The notes beneath the pieces are model-generated. The model saw only the letters and a program-made list of their open reading frames with translations, was not told the origin of the DNA and ran no database searches. Shown one piece after another: positions 5,891 to 13,373 of a stretch of 43,232 nucleotides of DNA. The number at the start of each line of letters is the position of its first letter. The stretch's first letter is position 1. Source of the stretch: Pasteurellaceae bacterium 15-036681 (GTDB taxonomy: Bacteria; Pseudomonadota; Gammaproteobacteria; Enterobacterales; Pasteurellaceae); the NCBI GenBank assembly GCA_002002485.1, contig MQVI01000018.1:1-43232 (forward strand). The letters are read 5' to 3'. A program made the position numbers and the translations under genes.

Positions 5891-7027
5891 TTAGTCATTT
5901 AGGGGAAGTGACTCATTATTTAGAATACGAATGTTTGTTAAATCTGACATCTCTCCTTTTCCTTTTTTAATAAAGAGTTTACCTACAAGTTGCAATAAAT
6001 TACCATCATTAGTTGCCTTATTTGCCAGCTTGTATTCTTCAGGATTTAAGTTGATACTGATATTACGCAATTTACCATAAATTTCCATCTTAACTGTGAT
6101 TTTTCCACCTTCCTCGATATTTCCACTTAAACTATGGCGATCGATAACTTTACCAATAACTTCGTATTTTTCAAAAAAGTATTCGTCTTTCGCGAGTTGT
6201 TTTGCGATATGTTTTAGTTTCTCAATTTTTGCATTTTGTAGTCTAAAGATCTGATTTGAACCGTTATTTTCCAATGTGTGAAGCGTTATTTCGAGGTCTC
6301 GATGTTGTCGTTTTCCAGAGAAACTCACAAGCGTATGGCATAAATTTGTGCTAATACCTCTTTGAATAAAATCTCCAGCATTTTGTGGTGCATCAGCTTG
6401 TTCAGATAAATAGCTAGCTAAAGCAGAGAGACCTGATGAAATATTTTGGTTCACGGCTTCAGAAAAGCTTGTTTTAGACAAATCGTCCTCTACTGATACT
6501 TGTTCAATTGGGTAGTAAATATTAACGGTATAGCTACCGTGTTCAGTTTGTCCCAGCCTTACATTATTGATAAAATCGGCAACGTTTTCTGGTTTGTAGG
6601 TAGTGAGTATTGCACTTTTTTTCCAAGCAGATTTTGCAAAGTTTTCGATAAAACGCTTTGTTGATTTGAATAGTTCTATACCGTCTTGGAAAGATATTTG
6701 CCCATTTTCAACATCATCGGCAATGATCCGAAAACTAATTTGCCCCAGTTTTGGTGGAAACTTAGAATCTAAAATAGCTTGTAGTACTAGCTCTGTCGAT
6801 GAATTGAGATATCTTGCTAGCTTAGATAGTGCAATTTCCGTAAACTCGGCATCATCTTCTGCAAGGCTAGCTGGGTTTGGTAATCGAATAGAGAGTTGTT
6901 TATCAGGTGATCCCCAAATAGACACAATGCCATTATCCTTCAATAAAAGCCAGTGCTGTGATATTAGATATTGACTAAACTTGGGAATAAGCGTTTGAAT
7001 ATCGCTTTTTTCTAAGAGGCTATTCAT
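5891..7027 (-). CDS. Conserved protein of unknown function in the cI operon, 378 aa
   Basis: Start at 7027 behind AGAAGGAAA. Visible parts: an N-terminal domain with W26, then IWGSPDKQLSIRLPNP and DDAEFTEIALSKLARYLN (residues 24-75); a middle region with ADDVENGQISFQDGIELFKSTKRFIENFAKSA (103-134); the signature RLGQTEHGSYTV (157-168); and a C-terminal beta-rich domain (EVIGKVIDRHSLSGNIEEGGKITVKMEIYGKLRNISINL) ending near the terminator. From memory, an uncharacterised family found across many bacteria shares the RLGQTExGSYVV signature and this layout. It follows the DUF4365 gene by 58 bases, and both lie downstream of cI in the rexAB position, so lysogenic expression and a role in exclusion or defence are likely but unproven. 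Confidence 0.75.
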   Translation of the reverse strand: MNSLLEKSDIQTLIPKFSQYLISQHWLLLKDNGIVSIWGSPDKQLSIRLPNPASLAEDDAEFTEIALSKLARYLNSSTELVLQAILDSKFPPKLGQISFRIIADDVENGQISFQDGIELFKSTKRFIENFAKSAWKKSAILTTYKPENVADFINNVRLGQTEHGSYTVNIYYPIEQVSVEDDLSKTSFSEAVNQNISSGLSALASYLSEQADAPQNAGDFIQRGISTNLCHTLVSFSGKRQHRDLEITLHTLENNGSNQIFRLQNAKIEKLKHIAKQLAKDEYFFEKYEVIGKVIDRHSLSGNIEEGGKITVKMEIYGKLRNISINLNPEEYKLANKATNDGNLLQLVGKLFIKKGKGEMSDLTNIRILNNESLPLND

Positions 7028-7085
7028 AAACTTTTCCTTCTTCTGAACATTGTAATAATTTGATCAGCGTGTCTATTGTCAATGT

Positions 7086-7550
7086 TTAGGATAGGGGAAT
7101 GTCTACCGTAACACTTTGCTCTGTATTATTAAGAGGTGGTAATTTACTGAGGTTTACCCAATAACAACAGCCAGCTGTGAAAATACCATTGTGGAACTCT
7201 TGTATCCATTGTTCTTTAAACGCAGGAAGAACCATAACCACCAAATATCTTGGTATCTTTCGTTTACTTATTAGATCACGATAATTGTTACTTGGCAATC
7301 GATATTTGAGAACAGTATTATCTTTATTGTATTTAGGCACAATAGTTGTCTTAAGTTGCAACTGAATTTCGCTATCAATGCCTATGTTTATATCATAATC
7401 AACTCGGTTAGAACAAATGCTAAAATCTATGCTTCCTCTATCTGGTCCAGGTCCTTCTTTTGTCATAAAGTGGCATGCAGATGCAATGGCTTTTAAGTAA
7501 GCCTTTTGATACTGTTCAGCATAATCAAAATCAATATTTTGATCTGCCAT
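7086..7550 (-). CDS. DUF4365-like protein, possible PD-(D/E)xK nuclease fold, 154 aa
   Basis: Start at 7550 behind GGGAGGTT. After an N-terminal helix (EQYQKAYLKAIASACHF) comes a strand set with SIDFSI (Asp42), DYDINIGIDSEIQLQLKTT (Gln65-x-Lys67) and YRDLISKRKIPRYLVVMVLP. The order Asp...QxK matches the DUF4365 domain and the PD-(D/E)xK nuclease core, where these residues would hold the metal. A conserved WVNL-type segment follows. The gene lies 34 bases after cI and just before the 378-residue unknown. The pair resembles a small defence or exclusion module, with this protein as the likely effector. Nuclease activity is inferred from motifs only. Confidence 0.7.
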   Translation of the reverse strand: MADQNIDFDYAEQYQKAYLKAIASACHFMTKEGPGPDRGSIDFSICSNRVDYDINIGIDSEIQLQLKTTIVPKYNKDNTVLKYRLPSNNYRDLISKRKIPRYLVVMVLPAFKEQWIQEFHNGIFTAGCCYWVNLSKLPPLNNTEQSVTVDIPLS

Positions 7551-7584
7551 ATTTCAACCTCCCATGATGTTTTATAAATATTTG

Positions 7585-8214
7585 TTACTTCACCGCCCGA
7601 TGTCGTTTCACTATCCCTGCAATATAGTGAATCTCGTCAATATCATCTTTATCTAAAGCTAATTCTTTGGTTTCGGTCATCGTATTTGGGTCTAGATAGC
7701 GGTATTCATCATTGCGTCCTGTTAGCAAAATACGGATAAGGTAGTCACCATTTTTCTTTTTAATTAGCACTTCATCATAATTTTGGAAAGGCGTAGAAGG
7801 CTCAACCACAATAATCTCACCACTAACGATACGTGGCTCAAGAATAGATCCGTCCACTTGCAACGCATAGGCTTTAAAATCAGGTGAAAAGTAGTGAATA
7901 TAATTCTCCTCCAAAGGCTTAAAAATGCCCTCTGGCTGACTTCTGAACTCGATAATGCCTCGAACATTTAACTTGGGTTTCGATAAAATTTCTTCATCTA
8001 GCGATACTGTGCCGTCTGGGTGCAACATAAAATCTCTTATGCCTAATCTATCGAGGATTTTGGCGATCAACTCTATGCCTGGCTCTCGTCTATTGTTGAG
8101 CCAGTTACCAACAGTAGCTTGAGTTACATCGAACTCATCAGCTAATTCTACTTGCGACAAACCTAGCGTTTTTCGACGCTGTTCTGCCAATTCATACCAT
8201 TTCATTCTTTTCAT
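7585..8214 (-). CDS. CI-type repressor, LexA-like fold without cleavage residues
   Basis: 209 residues. The N-terminus (about 8-60) is an XRE helix-turn-helix (LSQVELADEFDVTQATVGNWLNNRREPG), and the C-terminus is an S24/LexA-like dimerisation domain (AYALQVDGSILEPRIVSGEIIVVEPS...YDEVLIKKKNGDYLIRIL). Where cleavable repressors have GDSM, this one has G122-S-I-L, putting Ile124 in the catalytic Ser position; Arg161 replaces the usual Lys; and no Ala-Gly cleavage site is seen in the 85-110 hinge. Self-cleavage in the SOS response is therefore unlikely. Divergent from cro; it represses the early promoters and heads an operon with the next two leftward genes. Start could be 8214 or 8205; neither has a strong ribosome binding site. 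Confidence 0.9.
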   Translation of the reverse strand: MKRMKWYELAEQRRKTLGLSQVELADEFDVTQATVGNWLNNRREPGIELIAKILDRLGIRDFMLHPDGTVSLDEEILSKPKLNVRGIIEFRSQPEGIFKPLEENYIHYFSPDFKAYALQVDGSILEPRIVSGEIIVVEPSTPFQNYDEVLIKKKNGDYLIRILLTGRNDEYRYLDPNTMTETKELALDKDDIDEIHYIAGIVKRHRAVK

Positions 8215-8245
8215 AATTCAATTCTACCGCATAGTACAAAAAATC

Positions 8246-8303
8246 ATAAAAACGAAAAGTTTTATTTTTCTTGTGTAATTTAATTACAAATAGTAATATT
8301 ATA
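8246..8303. promoter_or_regulatory. cI-cro operator and divergent promoters
   Basis: The 114-base gap between cI and cro is very AT-rich. Rightward promoter candidate: TTGTGT (8271-8276), 17 bases, TAATAT (8294-8299). The palindrome GTAATTTAATTAC (8275-8287) overlaps its -35 and is the best operator candidate; AAAAC/GTTTT (8250 area) is a second dyad nearer cI. On the minus strand TTGTAA, 17 bases, AATAAA could be pRM. Confidence 0.55.
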
Positions 8304-8328
8304 AAAATAAGTTTTGTTTTGAGGTTAT

Positions 8329-8526
8329 ATGAAAAATCACATTAGAAAGTACCGAGAACAGCTCAAGCTTACTCAACACGAATTAGGTAAACAATTAGGA
8401 GTTACTCAAGCAACCATCGGCTTATACGAACGCGGTTTACGTGAGCCTAATTTCGAGATGACCAAGAAATTAGCCACGGCGTTGCAATGTAGCCCTGCCG
8501 ATCTCTTTCCTGTGCTTGCTGAGTAG
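8329..8526 (+). CDS. Cro-like regulator, 65 aa
   Basis: ATG at 8329 behind TGAGGTTAT. The whole protein is one XRE helix-turn-helix domain (RKYREQLKLTQHELGKQLGVTQATIGLYERGLREPNFEMTKKLATALQ) with a short tail, the normal size for Cro. It is the first rightward gene after the operator region and divergent from cI, so it should compete with CI for the same operators and turn down early transcription during lytic growth. A second XRE regulator is possible, but the position makes Cro the natural call. Confidence 0.85.
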   Translation: MKNHIRKYREQLKLTQHELGKQLGVTQATIGLYERGLREPNFEMTKKLATALQCSPADLFPVLAE

Positions 8527-8574
8527 TGTAGCGAGCTTGAGTGAAAAGAAAACCATAAAAACCATAAGGAAATT

Positions 8575-9015
8575 ATGACAATGAAACAGATTATCAGAGA
8601 AATGATAGAGCAGTGCAGTGGCGGTAAGTCAGCCGTGGCAGGCTTTTTAGGTTTGACTGAGGCGCAGTTGAACAATCGCTTGTATCAAACCAAAGGCCAA
8701 CGCTTTACTGATGATGAGCTGATTGCGATTGAACTTGAGTACGGTGTAAGTCATTGGAGTGATGAAGTAAATCGTCGCTTGGGTAAAGTGAGCTTTGTTG
8801 TACCGAATGCGGAAGTGATGGATAACGTTGAGCTTTCCATTTTGCAGTTACACGAACGCGCTGCAAGCGGTCAGTTTTTTGCAAAATTAGACGAATATAT
8901 CGCAGACGGTGTGCTCACTGATGATGAATTGGCGGATTTGCGTCGTTTACTGCACAAAGCCCAGACGGCAAAAGCAGAGATGTTTGAAGGCGCGGTAGTG
9001 ATTTATAAGCAATAA
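8575..9015 (+). CDS. CII/YmfL-like phage regulatory protein, 146 aa
   Basis: ATG at 8575 behind TAAGGAAATT. The N-terminal 60 residues form a degenerate helix-turn-helix (MIEQCSGGKSAVAGFLGLTEAQLNNRLYQTKGQRFTDDELIAIELEYG), and the C-terminal half is helical (LHERAASGQFFAKLDEYIADGVLTDDELADLRRLLHKAQTAKAEM). This layout matches the CII/YmfL group found next to cro in many prophages; these bind DNA and influence the lysis-lysogeny choice. An uptake-sequence-like GCAAGCGGTC lies within the gene at 8863. The exact role is not shown by the sequence. Confidence 0.75.
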   Translation: MTMKQIIREMIEQCSGGKSAVAGFLGLTEAQLNNRLYQTKGQRFTDDELIAIELEYGVSHWSDEVNRRLGKVSFVVPNAEVMDNVELSILQLHERAASGQFFAKLDEYIADGVLTDDELADLRRLLHKAQTAKAEMFEGAVVIYKQ

Positions 9016-9032
9016 AAAAGCCACAGGTGATA

Positions 9033-9410
9033 TCAATCTTTGTTAAAGAATTTCCCTAATACAACAGGCAGCAGTAATAAGCTCCAAAAGAAGAATGATG
9101 CTTTAAGGAAAAAATATGCCCACATAGGTTCGGTGAGTAAAAAGCGAAAGCCAAATTCAATGAGTTCATCTTTACTGAACGACCCAAAGGTGGTTAAGAC
9201 CGTGATGCACATAATGGCAGGAAGGTAAGCGGAATGGTCGAAATCTGTTTTAGTGTAACAGTGAATAAGGATAAGTAGTAATGGAACACCATTCACCAAT
9301 GTAGCAGTTATTCCGTAGGAAAGATTACCTGAATGGAAAATTCGTGGTAGTGCAAGAAACGCTAAAAAACATAAGCCAAAGAATAATTTTCGTAATTCTA
9401 AAGAGGACAT
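9033..9410 (-). CDS. Four-helix membrane protein, backward orientation, 125 aa
   Basis: Leftward gene inside the rightward early operon. Four hydrophobic segments: about 7-22, 31-50, 62-78 and 98-118. Between helices 3 and 4 is FGSFSKDELIEFGFRF, closely matching GGFSQEELSQFGFNF in the gene at 11805-12218; both are followed by an LK...LLPVVL-type last helix, so the two are paralogues. The start at 9410 has no good ribosome binding site, and its first codons overlap the ribosome binding site of the rightward mini-gene at 9415. Function unknown; backward membrane genes of this kind are usually expressed in the lysogen. Confidence 0.65.
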   Translation of the reverse strand: MSSLELRKLFFGLCFLAFLALPRIFHSGNLSYGITATLVNGVPLLLILIHCYTKTDFDHSAYLPAIMCITVLTTFGSFSKDELIEFGFRFLLTEPMWAYFFLKASFFFWSLLLLPVVLGKFFNKD

Positions 9411-9414
9411 AAAA

Positions 9415-9534
9415 ATGATGAGTTGGTTAAAAAAAGGATTATCTATTATCGCACAAGGATGGAAAGAAAATAAGGATATGCAATTAATTTGTTATGCAGC
9501 TTTAGCAATGTTTTTAGGTTGGTTTTATTGCTAA
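9415..9534 (+). CDS. Tiny single-helix membrane protein, 39 aa
   Basis: ATG at 9415 follows AAAGAGGACA. The product has an amphipathic basic N-terminus (SWLKKGLSIIAQGWKENKD) and one C-terminal membrane helix (LICYAALAMFLGWFYC). It sits just right of the backward membrane gene. No family recognised. It resembles in kind, but not clearly in sequence, the other tiny membrane genes scattered through the late operon. Confidence 0.6.
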   Translation: MMSWLKKGLSIIAQGWKENKDMQLICYAALAMFLGWFYC

Positions 9535-9537
9535 TAA

Positions 9538-9560
9538 AAAACCACCGCGCTAACGGTGGT
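9538..9560 (-). terminator. Hairpin with minus-strand T tail
   Basis: Stem ACCACCG/CGGTGGT with loop CGCTAA; the minus-strand side is followed by TTTTTATTAG, the plus-strand side by AGAGAAC, so it would stop leftward transcripts. It lies right after the 39-residue mini-gene. Confidence 0.55.
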
Positions 9561-9594
9561 AGAGAACATTATCAAATTAAAAAAGGAAATAGTA

Positions 9595-10287
9595 ATGCAA
9601 ACAGGATTATTATCTACTAATCAGAAACAAAATGCAACACTTACGATGAGTAGTCGTGAAATTGCTCGTATCGTAGAGAGTCGTCATGCTGATGTATGCT
9701 TATCTATTGATCGCCTCATGGCAAAAGGTGTTATTGGGGGGTATACGGCAATGCCGTACACCCATCAGCAGAATGGGCAAGTCTATTACGAATACCATAT
9801 CAATAAACGTGATACTTATGTGATTGTTGCACAGTTATCTCCAGAATTTACCGCACGCTTGGTGGACCGTTGGCAAGAGCTAGAGAATCAGCAAGCGGTG
9901 CGTTTACCACAAACTTTTTCAGAAGCGTTGCGCTTGGCGGCTGAACAGGCTGAAACGATTGAAAGCCAAACACAGCAATTAGCAGAACAAGCACCTAAAG
10001 TCGCTTTTGTAAATCACTATGTAGAGGTTGGCACAAGCAAATCTCTACGCGAGACAGCCAAGATCTTAAATTTCTCAGAAAAGCGAATGATTGAATGTTT
10101 AGAGCGTGATCGTGTGCTGTATCGTCAATCGGGCAATCTGTTGCCGTATTCGACTAAACAATCACAGCAATTATTTACAGTAAAAACAGGCACGGCAGAA
10201 CACGGGCATAATTTTACCCAAACTCGTGTAACTGGTCGTGGTATTGAGTGGATCGCACAACGTTATGCGTCGGAGTTAGGGCTATGA
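9595..10287 (+). CDS. Rha-type regulator with antirepressor (ANT) domain, 230 aa
   Basis: Start at 9595 (MQTGLLSTNQKQN...) chosen because AAAAAGGAAA precedes it; an upstream in-frame ATG has no such site. The N-terminal half fits the phage Rha family (TMSSREIARIVESRHADVCLSIDRLMAKG ... YYEYHINKRDTYVIVAQLSPEFTARLVDRWQELE), a linker is coiled-coil-like (AAEQAETIESQTQQLAEQAPKVAF), and the C-terminal half is a KilAC/ANT domain (SLRETAKILNFSEKRMIECLERDRVLYR...TRVTGRGIEWIAQRYA). Such proteins can block CI by direct binding, a fitting induction route here because CI lacks the cleavage residues. Stop overlaps the next start (ATGA). Confidence 0.85.
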   Translation: MQTGLLSTNQKQNATLTMSSREIARIVESRHADVCLSIDRLMAKGVIGGYTAMPYTHQQNGQVYYEYHINKRDTYVIVAQLSPEFTARLVDRWQELENQQAVRLPQTFSEALRLAAEQAETIESQTQQLAEQAPKVAFVNHYVEVGTSKSLRETAKILNFSEKRMIECLERDRVLYRQSGNLLPYSTKQSQQLFTVKTGTAEHGHNFTQTRVTGRGIEWIAQRYASELGL

Positions 10288-11267
10288 GATATTCGGTACA
10301 TATTAATCACTTGCGTTGCGTAGAGTGGGATATTCGCATTGAGATTGGTGGAATTGTCGATTTAATCAATCAAGCATCGTCTTGGGCGACTGCGGTTGTC
10401 ATTAATGGCGTAACTTACTATTGGGTTGAGCCAAGCAAGGTGGCAGAAGAATTAGCCGCTGCAAAGTGGAAAACTGATACAGTGCGCCGTCATTTCAATG
10501 CACTGAAAGACAAAGAGATTATCGACTTCTTAAAAATGGACGGTAAATACTATGTTCGCTTGACTGAAAAAGGTGCAACTTGGAACCAAGTTACCCCAAT
10601 TCGCGACGCGGAAAAAAATTCGCGCCCCGAAAATGATTCCAAGCAAACGCGAAAAAATTTCCGTGAAAGCGCGGAAAAAAATTCGGCAGATAAATATATA
10701 CAAGATATTAATAATAACCAAGATCACTCGTCGCCGCCAAACGCGCCGACGGGAAAGGCGTTTAAATTTTCTGATGATGATTTCAAAACGGCGCAGTGGA
10801 TTTTGAACGTGCTGTTGAAATTCAAACCGAACATTAAAAAACCGAACCTCGAAAGTTGGGCGAACGATGTGCGCTTGATGCGAGAGCAGGATAAACGCAC
10901 TCACCGCGAGATTTGCGAATTGTTCAAGTGGGCGCATAACGATAATTTCTGGAGGGCGAATATTTTGAGTGTGGGCAAATTGCGTGAGCAGTGGGACCAA
11001 CTTGAAATCCGTCGTGATAGCTCGGCTCAAACTAGCCAAGTTCCGAGCGTGGAAGAAGTGCGAAGCTTGTATCAACGTTCACTGGGGTTCGGTAATCCAT
11101 TCAAGGACTTCGATTTTAACCAACCCCGCAACAAGATTTTATATTACGCCACAATTGGCACGAAGAACCGTAAACCACTTGAACGTGATTTGATGGCAGT
11201 GATTGCGGGTGAGATTAAGAGTGCTGCAGAGCGTGTGGATACGCTTACAGCGCCAGTGTTTAACTAG
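10284..11267 (+). CDS. O-like replication initiator, 327 aa
   Basis: Start at 10284 (MRYSVHINHLR...), overlapping the previous stop as ATGA. The N-terminal 105 residues form a winged-helix-like domain (VEWDIRIEIGGIVDLINQASSWATAVVINGVTYYWVEPSKVAEELAAAKWKTDTVRRHFNALKDKEIIDFLKMDGKYYVRLTEKG). A charged, low-complexity linker follows (about 110-160), then a helical C-terminal domain (DDDFKTAQWILNVLLKFKP...WANDVRLMREQDKRTHREICELFKWAHNDNFWRANILSVGKLREQWDQL), as in phage replication proteins that load host helicase. The linker DNA carries iteron-like repeats, so the gene probably contains its own origin, as in lambda O. No separate P/DnaC-like gene follows. Confidence 0.8.
   Translation: MRYSVHINHLRCVEWDIRIEIGGIVDLINQASSWATAVVINGVTYYWVEPSKVAEELAAAKWKTDTVRRHFNALKDKEIIDFLKMDGKYYVRLTEKGATWNQVTPIRDAEKNSRPENDSKQTRKNFRESAEKNSADKYIQDINNNQDHSSPPNAPTGKAFKFSDDDFKTAQWILNVLLKFKPNIKKPNLESWANDVRLMREQDKRTHREICELFKWAHNDNFWRANILSVGKLREQWDQLEIRRDSSAQTSQVPSVEEVRSLYQRSLGFGNPFKDFDFNQPRNKILYYATIGTKNRKPLERDLMAVIAGEIKSAAERVDTLTAPVFN
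10605..10726. other. Candidate replication origin with iterons
   Basis: Four copies of a GAAAAAAATTCG-like motif start at 10611, 10629, 10651 and 10674 (two exact, two with changes), each near GCG/CGC and spaced 18-23 bp. An AT-rich stretch (10686-10726, with ATAAATATATACAAGATATT) follows. Four iterons in the linker of the initiator gene followed by an AT-rich tract is the arrangement of lambda ori. Confidence 0.65.
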
Positions 11268-11277
11268 GAAACAGACA

Positions 11278-11808
11278 ATGACAGAACTTACAAAACAACA
11301 ACGCGATAGCTATCGCACCCCGTTATATGTGTTTGAATGGCTAAACCAACGTTTTAACTTTACGGTTGATGGTTGTGCTGATGAGCAAAATTCATTGATG
11401 TGTTGCTATATCGGTAAAGAGGGGATGGCGGAAAATTTCCTAGACTTCGATCATATGGATTTAATTAGCGAGATGTGCGATAGCAACCTGCGCTTTTTTG
11501 TTAATCCGCCTTACAGTGATGTAACGCCATTCTTACAACGTGCTAAGGCACTGCGTGATTTAGGTTTCCTCGTGGTGGTGTTGCTGAATAACGATAAATC
11601 AACGCAATGGTATCAAAACCACGTTCACAATGTAGCGAATGAAGTGATTGATATTATCGGTGGTCGCATTAGCTTTTTACACCCAGTGACCAAAGAAGAA
11701 GTAAAAGGCAATAGCAAAGGGCAAATGGTTGTGGTGTTTGATCCTGCTATGAATGACTTTGTACAACGTTCGGTTTCATTTGATTTTATTAAAACATTTG
11801 CGCATTAG
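11278..11808 (+). CDS. Phage DNA N6-adenine methyltransferase (Dam-type), 176 aa
   Basis: Start at 11278 (MTELTKQQRDSYRTP...) behind AGGAAACAG. The order D-x-Y-x-T-P near residue 10, FTVDGCADEQNSLM, a long central insert and VNPPYS (catalytic NPPY) matches the phage Dam family PF05869, with LVVVLLNNDKSTQWYQNHV and GRISFLHP following. It methylates adenine, probably in the phage's own DNA, to escape host restriction or alter regulation; the target site cannot be read from sequence. Its stop overlaps the end of the backward gene at 11805 by four bases. Confidence 0.9.
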   Translation: MTELTKQQRDSYRTPLYVFEWLNQRFNFTVDGCADEQNSLMCCYIGKEGMAENFLDFDHMDLISEMCDSNLRFFVNPPYSDVTPFLQRAKALRDLGFLVVVLLNNDKSTQWYQNHVHNVANEVIDIIGGRISFLHPVTKEEVKGNSKGQMVVVFDPAMNDFVQRSVSFDFIKTFAH

Positions 11809-12218
11809 CTCGGTTTTATTCCAAACGTTCTTTGGAGAACAGCAGGTAAACAACAGACAGTAATAGCATTAAACATCATTTTAAGTTGCAAATATTCCAT
11901 TGATGCTTCTTTAGGATCAGCAGAAAAATTAAATCCAAATTGACTTAGTTCTTCCTGACTGAATCCTCCTAAAGAAAGTGATGCAACAATAGATAGTAAC
12001 AAGTAGATGTAGTACTGATTACCGATTGGTTTTTTAAAATGCTTATGTGCATAGATGTAAATCCAACCAAGTGACAATACACAGATACCAACAACAATAC
12101 GTTGATACGTCATATCAACAAAATAGTTTCTAATAAGCCATCCAGCAACAAATGGCAGGGTGCATTGAATAGAGGTTAGTATGAGAAAGAAAAGTTCGTC
12201 TTTTTGGTATTCTTCCAT
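11805..12218 (-). CDS. Four-helix membrane protein, backward paralogue, 137 aa
   Basis: Leftward gene, start at 12218 behind AAGGGC. Four membrane segments at about 9-30, 37-58, 67-84 and 112-130. The motif LGGFSQEELSQFGFNF before the last helix parallels FGSFSKDELIEFGFRF in 9033-9410, and the two share length, helix count and backward orientation. They are diverged duplicates, or two acquisitions of one family. It lies between the methylase and the DUF968 gene with no terminator visible. Function unknown. Confidence 0.7.
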   Translation of the reverse strand: MEEYQKDELFFLILTSIQCTLPFVAGWLIRNYFVDMTYQRIVVGICVLSLGWIYIYAHKHFKKPIGNQYYIYLLLSIVASLSLGGFSQEELSQFGFNFSADPKEASMEYLQLKMMFNAITVCCLPAVLQRTFGIKPS

Positions 12219-12365
12219 AAGAAAAGCCCTTAGAGATACAAAGTCAGATAAGAGAAAACACGAATTATTACGGCATTATATTCGCTATGGCAAACATTAC
12301 TATACATTTGTATTTGGTCTTTGGTTTTTTTATATGATTGTTCTTTATTCACCGTAGGAATAGTG

Positions 12366-13373
12366 ATGACTTTACTTTTAACCCCCTATTTCCAAACCGA
12401 AGTCGGTATAGCTTTTTTCCGTATTCCGCCTAACGTATCGCCCAGCGATTTCGGGGAGCGGACTTTGTTACAACCTGCGCCTGAAACGCTATTAACCGAA
12501 AAATCGGGGAAGGTAGCAAAACTTTTGGGAAATCCGACCGGTTGTAGTGAGTTGGTGGCATTTGCGAAGTCGGAAAAGGTGCGAGCGGTGGCGAATACGT
12601 CAAATAAAGCCTATGGCGATAAGCCTTATAAAGCGTTTGTTAAGGCTATTCAGACTTGTCAGTGTCGAGATGGTGAATATTGCCATAAAGAAAAGACGTT
12701 AGTCGAAACGGAAAAAGGGTTGGTTAATCTCTGTTGGCACCACGATAAATTGCGTATGGACGGTGAGATTGCTCAAGAGCAGATTGATGAGTTGGCGGAT
12801 CAGAACTGGCAAGCCTTTATTGCAAAGACTATCCGCAATGACCTACGCAAAAGCAAGCATAGCCCGATTGAGTTTGCGGATCTTGTCTTTTGGGCGGTGT
12901 TAAGGGGCTGTTTATCAGAGCTACAAGAGAGCGATTTGCGCAAGTTTATGGGGGTAGCCCCACAGGTCGATCTTAACAAAGAAAGCACGATTGGCTTTGA
13001 AGTGGCAATGCCGAATTTGGCGGAAAAGGTTAAGCCGTTATTAACGCTTAATGTGGACTCCGAACCGCCTGCAAGCTTTATGGCGATACCGAAACAAAAG
13101 CGGTTTGAGTGTCGCAAGTGGTTGCAGTTTGTGAAAGCGCAAAAGTGCGTGTGCTGTGGTGCAAGGGCTGACGACCCACATCATGTTATCGGCTACGGTG
13201 GCAAAATGGGCAGTAAGGAACACGATTTATTCACTATCCCACTTTGCCGTATTCATCATAACGAACTACATCGCAACGTGGCGGAATTTGAGCAAACGTA
13301 CGGTTCACAGATTGAGTTATTGCATAAGTTTTTGGATTGGAGCATTGGAATAGGAGCATTAGAAATTGGTTGA
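12366..13373 (+). CDS. DUF968 (YdfU-like) HNH-type nuclease-fold protein, 335 aa
   Basis: Start at 12366 (MTLLLTPYFQTEVG...) behind GTAGGAATA. The N-terminal part has FFRIPPNVSPSDFGERTLLQPAPET and a Cys/His group (CQCRDGEYCHKEKTLVETEKGLVNLCWHHDKL); the C-terminal 90 residues carry WLQFVKAQKCVCCGARADDPHHVIGYGGKMGSKEHDLFTIPLCRIHHNELH, the DUF968 signature, with CxC-C zinc ligands and an HNH-like His core. Family members sit in the nin-type region of lambdoid phages; a recombination or nuclease role is likely. The gene overlaps the RusA start by eight bases, which fits joint action on recombination intermediates. Confidence 0.85.
   Translation: MTLLLTPYFQTEVGIAFFRIPPNVSPSDFGERTLLQPAPETLLTEKSGKVAKLLGNPTGCSELVAFAKSEKVRAVANTSNKAYGDKPYKAFVKAIQTCQCRDGEYCHKEKTLVETEKGLVNLCWHHDKLRMDGEIAQEQIDELADQNWQAFIAKTIRNDLRKSKHSPIEFADLVFWAVLRGCLSELQESDLRKFMGVAPQVDLNKESTIGFEVAMPNLAEKVKPLLTLNVDSEPPASFMAIPKQKRFECRKWLQFVKAQKCVCCGARADDPHHVIGYGGKMGSKEHDLFTIPLCRIHHNELHRNVAEFEQTYGSQIELLHKFLDWSIGIGALEIG

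Noticed and set aside
7028-7085. Perfect TTGACA on the minus strand at 7077-7082 as an internal promoter for the 378-residue gene
   Set aside because: The only good -10 (TACAAT) is 22 bases away, too far for a normal sigma-70 promoter.
10573-10806. Basic 77-codon frame inside the replication gene
   Set aside because: It is an out-of-frame reading of the iteron/linker DNA; the basic composition comes from the A-rich repeats.
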